Program-made: the position numbers and the translations under genes
Notes under the pieces: model-generated
Told to the model about the DNA's origin: nothing
The model's input: only the letters and a program-made list of their open reading frames with translations
The model's database searches: none
Shown: one piece after another, positions 18,047 through 25,522 of the stretch
Layout: every line of letters starts with the position of its first letter
How positions within the stretch are numbered: the first letter of the stretch is position 1
Source: Terrimonas sp937888905
GTDB taxonomy: Bacteria; Bacteroidota; Bacteroidia; Chitinophagales; Chitinophagaceae
Length of the DNA stretch: 64,000 nucleotides
NCBI GenBank assembly: GCA_937888905.1
Contig: CALATA010000022.1
Coordinates: forward strand, 124,001 to 188,000
Direction of reading: 5' to 3'

Positions 18047-19486
18047 ATGAATGACCTGCCCGTATATGAGGTGTTGCGCCAGGCCGCGATCAACTGGCCG
18101 CAACGACCAGCCGTGATCGACGAATACGGCACCATGACCTTTGATATGTTGTGGAATGAAACGGAGCTGCTGAAAGCGCAGCTACAACAACAAGGCGTAA
18201 CCACCGGGCATGCAGTTGGCATGAAAGCGCATAACGGCCGGTATTTCATCATCGGGCTATTTGCCGTAGCCGGATGTGGTGCTGCCGTGATGCCGCTCTA
18301 TCATTTATTAAAAAAAGAAGAAACAGCGCAATGCATCGCCGATGCCGGGCTTCATTTTTTACTGGAAGAATACATTGGTATAACCAATGAAAATGATCAG
18401 CGCGAACCGCTGGCCCTTTCCGGAGGAGGCTTTTATTTTTCCCCTACAACTATTAACGCAGACTATCCCTTTGCTCCGCTTGTAGATCATCCGGTGTTTG
18501 TCCGTTTTACTTCGGGCACAACGGGCACGTCGAAGGGCGTAGTACTATCACAAAAAACGGTAATAGATCGCATTGAAGCCGCGAACCGTGGCCTGGAGCT
18601 GGGGCCGGAAGATGTGGTAGTGTGGGTTTTGCCAATGGCCTATCACTTTGTGGTGTCGATTGTATTGTATGTGCGTTTCGGCGCCGCCATAGCAGTGGTC
18701 AGTGATTTTCTCGCGCGCAATATCATTCGCATGACCAACGACCACAATGGCACGATGATCTATGCATCGCCCTTGCAGATACGATTGATGGCGCATGATA
18801 AAAGTGAAGAGCAATTGCCGTCACTGAAAAAAATTATCTCCACTTCTGCAGGCATTGGCGTGGATGTATGCAACGACTTCCGCGCAAGATTCGGTAAAGA
18901 CGTGAGCCAGGCTTATGGCATTATTGAAATTGGCTTGCCCATGATGAACCTGCGCAAATCAGCGGAGCATCCTGATGCGGTGGGCTATGCATTGCCGGGA
19001 TATGATATTGGTATTCTGGATGACAACTACCAACCGCTTCCGCCGGGGCATACGGGCTACCTGGGTATTCGCGGTCCGGGTATGTTTGATGCTTACCTGA
19101 AACCCGCCAAACGCAGTGCAGCGGTATTGGTCAATGGTTATTTTCTGACCGCAGACTACGCCAGCAAAACGGAAGATGGCCTGGTAAAAATAGAAGGGCG
19201 TGCGAAGTCGGTGATCAATGTGTCGGGAATAAAAGTTTTTCCGGAAGAAGTGGAAGCGGTGATCGAAACTTATCCCGGTATTCTTCAGGCAAAAGTGAGC
19301 AGCGTTCCGCATCCATTGATGGGGCAGTTGATAGAAGCAGAAATTGTGGTGGAGAAAAATGCGGACATCAATATTGAAAAAGTAATGACCTATTGCCGGC
19401 AAAAACTCTCCAATTTCAAGGCACCGCAGCGAATGCGTGTGGTCGAATCGCTGGAGATGACAAGCACGGGTAAGTTGAAACGATAA
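18047..19486 (+). CDS. Acyl-adenylating ligase (AMP-binding enzyme)
   Basis: A 479-residue member of the ANL superfamily of adenylate-forming enzymes. It would activate a carboxylic acid with ATP and pass it to CoA or to the nearby carrier protein. Motifs in order: FTSGTTGTSKGV (P-loop), QAYGIIEIG (A5), EGRAKSVINVSGIKVFPEEVE (A7-A8 hinge) and the C-terminal catalytic lysine in TSTGKLKR. The C-terminal domain is complete. It is the last gene of the run starting at 11383, and the ACP gene upstream makes carrier loading the most economical role. Substrate specificity cannot be read by eye. Confidence 0.85.
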   Translation: MNDLPVYEVLRQAAINWPQRPAVIDEYGTMTFDMLWNETELLKAQLQQQGVTTGHAVGMKAHNGRYFIIGLFAVAGCGAAVMPLYHLLKKEETAQCIADAGLHFLLEEYIGITNENDQREPLALSGGGFYFSPTTINADYPFAPLVDHPVFVRFTSGTTGTSKGVVLSQKTVIDRIEAANRGLELGPEDVVVWVLPMAYHFVVSIVLYVRFGAAIAVVSDFLARNIIRMTNDHNGTMIYASPLQIRLMAHDKSEEQLPSLKKIISTSAGIGVDVCNDFRARFGKDVSQAYGIIEIGLPMMNLRKSAEHPDAVGYALPGYDIGILDDNYQPLPPGHTGYLGIRGPGMFDAYLKPAKRSAAVLVNGYFLTADYASKTEDGLVKIEGRAKSVINVSGIKVFPEEVEAVIETYPGILQAKVSSVPHPLMGQLIEAEIVVEKNADINIEKVMTYCRQKLSNFKAPQRMRVVESLEMTSTGKLKR

Positions 19487-19497
19487 CGGCGATCTCC

Positions 19498-19585
19498 CTT
19501 TGCGCCTTAATTTCTTGGCGTCTCTGCGTGAACCGAAACCGCGTATCACGCAAAGCAACATAAGGAGCAAAGTCGCTAAGAAAGT
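19498..19585 (+). repeat. Palindromic intergenic repeat, copy 1
   Basis: The left arm reads CTTTGCGCCTTAATTTCTTG and continues through a TGCGTGAA core. The right arm has TCACGCAAAG, then GGAGCAAAGTCGCTAAGAAAG, roughly complementary to the left. A second copy in the same orientation lies at 20374-20459. This copy overlaps the last 10 bases of the metallo-hydrolase gene and separates it from the ligase gene. It is probably a dispersed REP-like element. Confidence 0.7.
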
Positions 19586-20328
19586 TTTAACTCGCTTCTA
19601 TCGTGGTAACCAAACACTTCTACTTCCGGATGCTCCTTTATTAATTTCCTGATTTTATCAAGACTTGCCAGTCGTTGATCATTATCATCGGCTCTTGCTG
19701 TAGCCAGTGCAGTTACGGGATGTTCGGGATCTTCCAATTCTCCCCGTAAATAATAAGCATCGCCAACATACAACACCCAGCGGTCACCTTGTTCGATGGC
19801 GACACCGCAATGTCCGCGCGTATGGCCAAACAACGGCACAAGATAAACGCGTGAGCTAAAGCCCAGCTTCACCTCGCGGGCTTCGAGGCCCATCCATTTT
19901 TCGTCGCCAGCCTTATACGCAATGATCTCTGGGTTGTGTGATAACTGATGCGGCAGGTAACGCTGATTGCCGCTGTTGAAATTGGCGAGTTCTTCCGCGC
20001 CCACGTGTATCGTCATTCCGGAAAAATCTGCGAGGCCACCGATATGATCCGGATCGAGATGGGAAATAACGGCTTGCTTCACGAGCAGGGGATCGAATCC
20101 GAGCAGACCGATTTGTTTATAGGCGGCCAGGTCTTCATCCAATCTGAAACCCACAAGGTCGATGAGTGTCTGACCCACTCGTGTCTGTGGTTGTTGTGCA
20201 TCGAGCATGCCCATACCTGCATCCACCAAAGCAAGACCCGCGGGATCTTCGAGCAGCAGGCAATGTCCGATCACATCGTCGTTAACCGGTGTTACGATCT
20301 TGAGACAATTGAGATGATGAATTTTCAT
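19576..20328 (-). CDS. Metallo-beta-lactamase-fold hydrolase
   Basis: A 250-residue MBL-fold hydrolase, similar in layout to the N-acyl-homoserine-lactonase-like branch. The metal motif is SHLDPDHIGG (HxDxDH rather than the usual HxHxDH). The later ligands are in GHTRGHCG and GDAYY. It has no signal peptide. It sits alone between the convergent ACP operon and carotenoid operon, with a copy of the same palindromic repeat on each side. Its stop codon lies inside one of these repeats. The substrate is unknown; calling it a quorum-quenching lactonase would go beyond the evidence. Confidence 0.75.
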   Translation of the reverse strand: MKIHHLNCLKIVTPVNDDVIGHCLLLEDPAGLALVDAGMGMLDAQQPQTRVGQTLIDLVGFRLDEDLAAYKQIGLLGFDPLLVKQAVISHLDPDHIGGLADFSGMTIHVGAEELANFNSGNQRYLPHQLSHNPEIIAYKAGDEKWMGLEAREVKLGFSSRVYLVPLFGHTRGHCGVAIEQGDRWVLYVGDAYYLRGELEDPEHPVTALATARADDNDQRLASLDKIRKLIKEHPEVEVFGYHDRSELKLS

Positions 20329-20373
20329 AAGTCAAATTAAAAATTCAAAAATGTTGAGAGGGCATTCATTGAC

Positions 20374-20459
20374 CTTTGCGACTTAATTTCTTAGCGACTT
20401 TGCGTGAAAGCGGCGCCGGTTCACGAAAAGGTGCATAAGGAGCAAAGACGCGAAGGATT
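20374..20459 (+). repeat. Palindromic intergenic repeat, copy 2
   Basis: The sequence begins CTTTGCGACTTAATTTCTTA and has the same TTTGCGTGAAA core. The right arm contains TTCACGAAAAGG and GGAGCAAAGACGCGAAGG. It is in direct orientation with copy 1 at 19498-19585. It fills the gap between the MBL-fold gene and the end of the carotenoid operon. Confidence 0.7.
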
Positions 20460-20461
20460 AC

Positions 20462-21181
20462 TTACAACTTATTACGGCTGTTTACCATTTTGAATTGTTC
20501 TCTTTTGAGAACACGCTCATAAAGCGCTACGTTCATCATGATTAATAACATGCCATAAAAAGTATCTTCAAAAGGAATGGTATACATGCGGATACCGAGG
20601 TTTTCCGCATCGTTGTATAACACCACCGGAATAGCCGTAAGGAAACCGTTTACTATCAAAAACGGCACCAGGATAATGATATACGATACCACAAACGATA
20701 CGGCATCAAATCCTTTGAACCATGACTTCCATACATACACCATACCGATAAAAATTCCCAGGAAGAAAAAAGTCCAGGACGTGTAATATTTATCGTAGAA
20801 AACTGCACCGGCGATAATGGATAATACTGCTATCAATTGCAACACCCGGTCGCCCCATACCTTCTTTTTAAGATTGGGGAAATAACAACGGATGCATTCA
20901 TATACAAACACGCAACAGTACGGCACTACGAAAAAGAAAAGTATTTCCTCGATAGGTAATCCGAAAAGGTGATGTCCTGTAATATATTTTTCATTGAACC
21001 ACCACACGCCTTCCTTCGTGAAAAAGGAATCCCAGGCGACATAAAGTGCGGCAGGAATGAACATGGGAATAACCAGGTATTTCCACCTTTTGTAAAACGC
21101 TACTTTTTTATCAAAGCTAAGCGCCAGCGGACCGGCGAGCGATGCTGCCAGTATGATATAGTACGTGTAATGACTGTTCAC
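20462..21181 (-). CDS. crtY: Lycopene cyclase, fused CrtYc-CrtYd type
   Basis: A membrane enzyme, 239 residues, that cyclises psi ends of lycopene to beta rings. It consists of two homologous lycopene cyclase domains in one chain, each with about three helices. The paired conserved motifs are LPIEEILFF (near residue 76) and IPFEDTFYG (near 203), where the acidic residues are characteristic of the CrtYcd/fungal CarRA-type family. It is the last gene of the leftward carotenoid operon, 6 bases after crtZ. A companion CruF suggests that only one end is cyclised in the final pigment. Confidence 0.87.
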   Translation of the reverse strand: MNSHYTYYIILAASLAGPLALSFDKKVAFYKRWKYLVIPMFIPAALYVAWDSFFTKEGVWWFNEKYITGHHLFGLPIEEILFFFVVPYCCVFVYECIRCYFPNLKKKVWGDRVLQLIAVLSIIAGAVFYDKYYTSWTFFFLGIFIGMVYVWKSWFKGFDAVSFVVSYIIILVPFLIVNGFLTAIPVVLYNDAENLGIRMYTIPFEDTFYGMLLIMMNVALYERVLKREQFKMVNSRNKL

Positions 21182-21187
21182 GGAAAA

Positions 21188-21706
21188 TCAGGATTCAGAC
21201 TTTTCAATGGTAGGATAGGCGACTCCGCGGCCGGAAGCTTTGCGTTTTTTGTCCGCCTGCACTTTCTCCCAATATTTTTTTGCCACCCAAAGCATACCAA
21301 AGCTTTCGCCGTCATGTTTGTCCAGATGTTTATGATGCATCTTGTGCGCCCAGCGAAGCGTACGGATATAGGTATTGTTGCTGCGGGAAAACCATTTGAA
21401 CCGCTGGTGGATGATCACATCGTGTACCATGAAATAGGCGAAGCCATAAAGACTCAGTCCCGCCCCGATGGCAATGGACCAATAGGCCTGGTTCATTACC
21501 CCCAGCATGATCAGCAACCAGCTTGGAATAGCGAAAATGAGAAAGAAGGCATCGTTCTTTTCAAAAAAGCCCGGCTCCGGCTGGTGATGGTCTTTGTGCA
21601 GGTACCATAAAAATCCATGCATCACATAACGATGCAGGCACCAGGTAAAACCCTCCATCAGCACAAACGTGGCTAATGCAATGCCTATGTACAATAATAT
21701 GCTCAT
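21188..21706 (-). CDS. crtZ: Beta-carotene 3-hydroxylase CrtZ
   Basis: A membrane di-iron hydroxylase, 172 residues, that adds the 3-hydroxyl group to beta rings. Histidine clusters occur in the expected order: HRYVMH, HKDHH, HDVIIHQR and HKMHHKH. They are separated by four predicted membrane helices. It lies 16 bases after cruF and 6 bases before the cyclase gene. Confidence 0.9.
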   Translation of the reverse strand: MSILLYIGIALATFVLMEGFTWCLHRYVMHGFLWYLHKDHHQPEPGFFEKNDAFFLIFAIPSWLLIMLGVMNQAYWSIAIGAGLSLYGFAYFMVHDVIIHQRFKWFSRSNNTYIRTLRWAHKMHHKHLDKHDGESFGMLWVAKKYWEKVQADKKRKASGRGVAYPTIEKSES

Positions 21707-21722
21707 GGCGCCGGATGAACGT

Positions 21723-22370
21723 TTAGGTTAAAAAGATGCGAAGTACCAAAAAGAACAGAAGTTGTATGAGCAACAAATTTACACCGAATTTATTATCCTT
21801 TGAGACTTTACACCAGTGAAAAATCGCGGCTAGCAGCATACTCACCAAAAACCAGGTGATATAGTTATATACCGGCACAGATCCGTCACCGCCCCATTGC
21901 CAGTATCCCAATCTGATCGCAACTGGTTCCATCAGCCAGTCATAACCCACAGCTAACAATGCCGTGACAATTATCTTTATCAAGGGTGCCGTGCCAGACA
22001 GCAACCGCCAGGAGGCAATAGCACTGATGTATACGACCATGAACCAGTTGACGCCCAGCATCAGCGGCACACCCAATACTTTGATGCCCATGATCCAGCC
22101 ATAATTATAATGACCAAACAAGGCCGAGGTCTGCACACCCACTATTTCCACGGTCATGCCCGCCACAAAACAGCAAAGCACAAATATCCAGAAGCCCGTG
22201 TTGCGCGGCTTTTGCGTCCAGAACAAAAGACCCATCATCAATAGCAGATTGAAGGGCGTCGCCGTCAAAAAAAACTCATGCGGAAAAAACAACATGCCCA
22301 CCGCTCCGATTACATGGAACAACGCTGCAACGGCTGTTGCCTTTTGATAAATGGATAAATTTTTAAGCAC
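21723..22370 (-). CDS. cruF: CruF-like carotenoid 1',2'-hydratase
   Basis: A polytopic membrane protein of the carotenoid biosynthesis family (DUF422), 215 residues from the chosen start, with about seven hydrophobic helices. CruF adds water across the 1',2' double bond of the acyclic psi end of gamma-carotene-type pigments. The conserved segment FVAGMTVEIVGVQTSALFG and the following GVPLMLGVNWFMV are typical. The start is a GTG overlapping the idi stop by 8 bases. A longer frame from 22475 lies within idi and was rejected. It sits fourth in the carotenoid operon. Confidence 0.8.
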   Translation of the reverse strand: MLKNLSIYQKATAVAALFHVIGAVGMLFFPHEFFLTATPFNLLLMMGLLFWTQKPRNTGFWIFVLCCFVAGMTVEIVGVQTSALFGHYNYGWIMGIKVLGVPLMLGVNWFMVVYISAIASWRLLSGTAPLIKIIVTALLAVGYDWLMEPVAIRLGYWQWGGDGSVPVYNYITWFLVSMLLAAIFHWCKVSKDNKFGVNLLLIQLLFFLVLRIFLT

Positions 22371-22887
22371 CGCTATTTTTTTCCTGTAAAAAAGCCACCA
22401 GTCTTGGAAGCGCGATCTTGAACCACTCGGTATATTTCTGCGGATGCGTTTGCATGGACTGCACAATTTCCTCAACAGGTTTGTAGCAATAATCGGCTAC
22501 TTCGTCCGGATCGGGTGACACGGGTCCTTCATAGGTGCCGGTAAATACATGGTCGTATTCATGTTCGGTAAGGCCGTTGTCGAAAGGTGCTTTGTATACA
22601 AACGAAAAGGCATGCTGAAGTGGAGTATTGAATCCCATTTCTTCCTGCAATCGCCGCGAAGCGGCATCCGCTGTTTTTTCTCCGGGAAAAGGATGACTGC
22701 AGCAGGTGTTGGTCCACAAGCCACCGCTGTGATATTTGCTCAACGCACGCTGGTGCAGGAGCAATTCTTTTTTGTCATTGAAAATAAAAATGCTGAAGGC
22801 CCGGTGCAGTACCGCCCGCCTGTGCGCTTCCATCTTTTCCATCGTTCCCAACTCCACATCATGTTCGTCCACCAGGATCACATCCAT
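22363..22887 (-). CDS. idi: Isopentenyl-diphosphate delta-isomerase, type 1
   Basis: A Nudix-fold enzyme, 174 residues, that interconverts IPP and DMAPP and so feeds carotenoid synthesis. The active-site cysteine is in WTNTCCSHP, and the Nudix-like RRLQEEMGF segment and the EHEYDHVF metal-binding segment follow. It begins 2 bases after crtB ends and its 3' end overlaps the cruF start. Its placement inside the pigment operon suggests it is there to raise precursor supply. Confidence 0.93.
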   Translation of the reverse strand: MDVILVDEHDVELGTMEKMEAHRRAVLHRAFSIFIFNDKKELLLHQRALSKYHSGGLWTNTCCSHPFPGEKTADAASRRLQEEMGFNTPLQHAFSFVYKAPFDNGLTEHEYDHVFTGTYEGPVSPDPDEVADYCYKPVEEIVQSMQTHPQKYTEWFKIALPRLVAFLQEKNSGA

Positions 22888-22889
22888 AG

Positions 22890-23726
22890 CTATAATATAT
22901 TAAACTGGCTTCGCACGCCGGCTTTTGCTACAATGTATGCTTTGCCGTAATTGGGAATGCGGATTCGCTGCTCAAGAATGCAGGAAGGCGCCGTTCGTTT
23001 TATTTTTTTGAAAAGAGACAGATAATATTTGTAAGCAACGTACACCCCGAAGCGTGCTTTCACCGGTAATTCCAGTATGCCTTTATACGCGTCTTCAAAA
23101 TCTTTCGCAATATCATCTTCAATCTCGCGCTTCATGTCGAGGGTGAAGTTGCGGAAGTCTACGTCGGGAAAATAAGTCCGGTTGAGGTGTTCGTAGTCAG
23201 CTTTTACATCACGCAGGAAGTTTACCTTCTGAAAGGCCGCACCCAATGATTGCGCTGAAGGTTTCAGCTTTGCATACATGTCGCGGTTGCCTTCGCAGAA
23301 TACGAACAGACACATCAGTCCTACCACTTCCGCACTGCCATAGATGTATTCTTTGTATCCGCAGCTATTGTATTTTGTTTTGCTCAGGTCCATTTCCATG
23401 CTTTGAAAAAAAGCCTCGATCAGTTCATGATCGATGTTGTATTCACGCACGGTTTTTTGAAAGCTGTGCAAAATCGGGTTGAGGCTGATGCCTCTTTCGA
23501 TTGACGCATAGGTTTCTTTCTTGAATTCGAACAGGAGCGTTTCCTTATCGTATTCATGGAAAGTATCTACAATCTCATCGGCCAGGCGCACGAAGCCGTA
23601 AATATTGAAGATCGGTTTGCGGAGATCTGCATGAAGCAGCCGGATAGCACTGCTGAAGGATGTGCTGTACTTTTCCGTCGTGGCCTTACTGCACTGTTCA
23701 CATAGATCATGAAATAGCTGCATCAT
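22890..23726 (-). CDS. crtB: Phytoene synthase CrtB
   Basis: It condenses two geranylgeranyl diphosphates to phytoene. From the ATG at 23726 the protein is 278 residues, the usual length, and starts MMQLFHDLCEQCSKATTEKY. Conserved parts are YSTSFSSAIRLL, the first Asp-rich motif DEIVDTFHEYD, and the second region with NFLRDVKADYEHLNRTYFP. The frame stays open up to a TTG at 23864 that overlaps the crtI stop. That start would add 46 basic, non-conserved residues, so it is less likely, though coupling to crtI would be easier. Confidence 0.9.
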   Translation of the reverse strand: MMQLFHDLCEQCSKATTEKYSTSFSSAIRLLHADLRKPIFNIYGFVRLADEIVDTFHEYDKETLLFEFKKETYASIERGISLNPILHSFQKTVREYNIDHELIEAFFQSMEMDLSKTKYNSCGYKEYIYGSAEVVGLMCLFVFCEGNRDMYAKLKPSAQSLGAAFQKVNFLRDVKADYEHLNRTYFPDVDFRNFTLDMKREIEDDIAKDFEDAYKGILELPVKARFGVYVAYKYYLSLFKKIKRTAPSCILEQRIRIPNYGKAYIVAKAGVRSQFNIL

Positions 23727-23860
23727 CGCATTCAATCGGTTTAAGGACTGGTTATTCGTTTTGGTTATAGATATGTCTGTCTGTTCGGCTATTAATTTAC
23801 GCTTTTTTAGGAAACTGACCCTGCGAAGGTGGTTTTTTCCTCCATTTGGCCGCTTCCTGA

Positions 23861-25348
23861 TCAATGACTAAAAACACGGGCCACTTCTCCCGCTACCACT
23901 TCACCGCTGATCAGGCTGGGCGGCACTCCCGGTCCCGGAACCGTCAGTTGACCTGCATAAAACAGGTTCCTGATTTTCGAACTACGGCAGGAAGGTTTCA
24001 ATACTGCGGTCTGGCTCAGCGTATTAGCCAGCCCGTAGGCATTTCCTTTAAAAGAATGGTAGTCCGTCATGAAATCGCTGACGGAATAACTTTTCTTATA
24101 TATAATGGCATCTTCCACGGAAGTGCCTGTCTGTTCTTCATAACGACGGAGGACCTGCCTGAAATATTTTTCCCGCAATTCTTCCGTGTCTCCTTCCAGT
24201 CCTGTGGCTACAGGAATCAGGAAAAAGAGGTTTTCGCAACCGGCCGGCGCAACCGTTTCATCGGTTACCGACGGTGCACATACATAAAACAATGGGTCGG
24301 AGGGCCATTCGCGCGAGCGATAGATCTCTTTTCCATGCACACCAAAATCCGTATCAAAGAACAAAGAGTGATGCAATATGCCGGGAAGTCTTTTGTTCAA
24401 TCCCACATAATACAACAGGCAACTCGGCGCCATCACGCGTTTGTTCCAATATGATTCACTATATGAACGGTCTTCGGGTGCCAGCAGTTTTGTTTCGATG
24501 AAATGATAATCTGCAGCTCCGACTACCACATCTGCTTCGAGACTTCCCTCTTTTCCGGAGGCATCCGTATAACGCACACCCGTCGCACGACCGTGGCCCG
24601 TCTGAATGCCTGTGGCCGGCGTATTGAAACGGAATTTCACTCCCTCTTCCTGTGCCAGTTGATACATCGCATCCACCACCTGGTACATACCCCCCTGCGG
24701 ATACCAGGTACCCAGACACATATCAGCATAGTTCATCAGGCTGTATAGTGCTGGTGTGTTTTCGGGAAGCGCTCCTAAAAACAAAACCGGGAACTCCATC
24801 AGTTGCTGCAGTTTGGGGTCGCGGAAATATTTGCGGATATGCTTTTTCATATTGGTCAGCACATCCAGTTTGAATACTCCTTTTGCCACATCCCAATCCA
24901 GGAACTCGGCCCATGAGCGACCGGGTTTGTGCACAAGCTTATTGATACCAACCTCGTATTTGTAAGCCGCTCCCCGCATAAACTGGTCGAGCCTGGCACC
25001 ACTGCCGGATTCTATCGATTCAAATAATTGTTTCAGTTCTTCGTAAGAAGCGGGAAGATCCATTGGCCCGTCCTGCCAGTATACACGATAGGACGGATCT
25101 AACCGGTCAAGGTGATAATAATCGCTCACTTTTTTACCAAAACATGCAAAAAAGCGTTCGAAAACGTCCGGCATCCAATACCAGCTTGGTCCCATGTCGA
25201 AAGTAAAACCTTCGGCTTTCAGAATACGGGCACGTCCCCCGGGGGCGGCATTTTTCTCCAAAACGGTCACCTCCCAACCCGCGCGGGCGAGAAACGACGC
25301 AGCAGAAAGACCCGCAAATCCGCTTCCTATAACGATGGCTTTTTTCAC
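23861..25348 (-). CDS. crtI: Phytoene desaturase CrtI
   Basis: A FAD-dependent bacterial-type phytoene desaturase, 495 residues, that converts phytoene to lycopene. The N-terminal motif is AIVIGSGFAGLSAASFLARA followed by EKNAAPGGRAR. FDMGPSWYWMPDVF is the substrate-region motif and the C-terminal GQLTVPGPGVPPSLISGEVV completes the FAD site. It starts at a GTG, and a TATTTTCG -7-like motif lies 6 bases upstream, so the operon transcript would be nearly leaderless. It is the first gene of the carotenoid operon. Confidence 0.93.
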   Translation of the reverse strand: MKKAIVIGSGFAGLSAASFLARAGWEVTVLEKNAAPGGRARILKAEGFTFDMGPSWYWMPDVFERFFACFGKKVSDYYHLDRLDPSYRVYWQDGPMDLPASYEELKQLFESIESGSGARLDQFMRGAAYKYEVGINKLVHKPGRSWAEFLDWDVAKGVFKLDVLTNMKKHIRKYFRDPKLQQLMEFPVLFLGALPENTPALYSLMNYADMCLGTWYPQGGMYQVVDAMYQLAQEEGVKFRFNTPATGIQTGHGRATGVRYTDASGKEGSLEADVVVGAADYHFIETKLLAPEDRSYSESYWNKRVMAPSCLLYYVGLNKRLPGILHHSLFFDTDFGVHGKEIYRSREWPSDPLFYVCAPSVTDETVAPAGCENLFFLIPVATGLEGDTEELREKYFRQVLRRYEEQTGTSVEDAIIYKKSYSVSDFMTDYHSFKGNAYGLANTLSQTAVLKPSCRSSKIRNLFYAGQLTVPGPGVPPSLISGEVVAGEVARVFSH

Positions 25349-25354
25349 GAAGGA

Positions 25355-25362
25355 CGAAAATA
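25355..25362 (-). promoter_or_regulatory. -7-like motif TATTTTCG before crtI
   Basis: One base off TAnnTTTG on the minus strand. It ends 6 bases before the GTG start of the carotenoid operon. Confidence 0.4.
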
Positions 25363-25490
25363 GAACTATTCAGCATAATTCTGCATACCGCAAACTGGGT
25401 AAAATATTGAATTATACATTAATAGATAAGACAACCAACCCTGCCCCCTACCCTTAAATCTTTGTATAAAATCGTAATTCGTAAACGGTT

Positions 25491-25509
25491 ATAACCCGCG
25501 CGGGGTTAT
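25491..25509. promoter_or_regulatory. 19-bp palindrome overlapping the feoB promoter
   Basis: ATAACCCGCGCGGGGTTAT has perfect 7-bp arms (ATAACCC and GGGTTAT) around GCGCG. Its right arm overlaps the TATTTTTG -7 motif at 25507-25514. The size and placement fit an operator for an iron-responsive repressor such as a DtxR- or Fur-family protein. That is an inference from position only. Confidence 0.5.
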
Positions 25510-25514
25510 TTTTG
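25507..25514 (+). promoter_or_regulatory. -7 promoter motif TATTTTTG before feoB
   Basis: It matches TAnnTTTG and ends 8 bases before the TTG start codon, predicting a leaderless or nearly leaderless feoB mRNA. Confidence 0.5.
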
Positions 25515-25522
25515 CAATCGTT

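Noticed and set aside
19576..20328. Quorum-quenching AHL lactonase
   Set aside because: MBL-fold motifs are clear but substrate is not; the metal motif is HxDxDH and no signalling genes are nearby.
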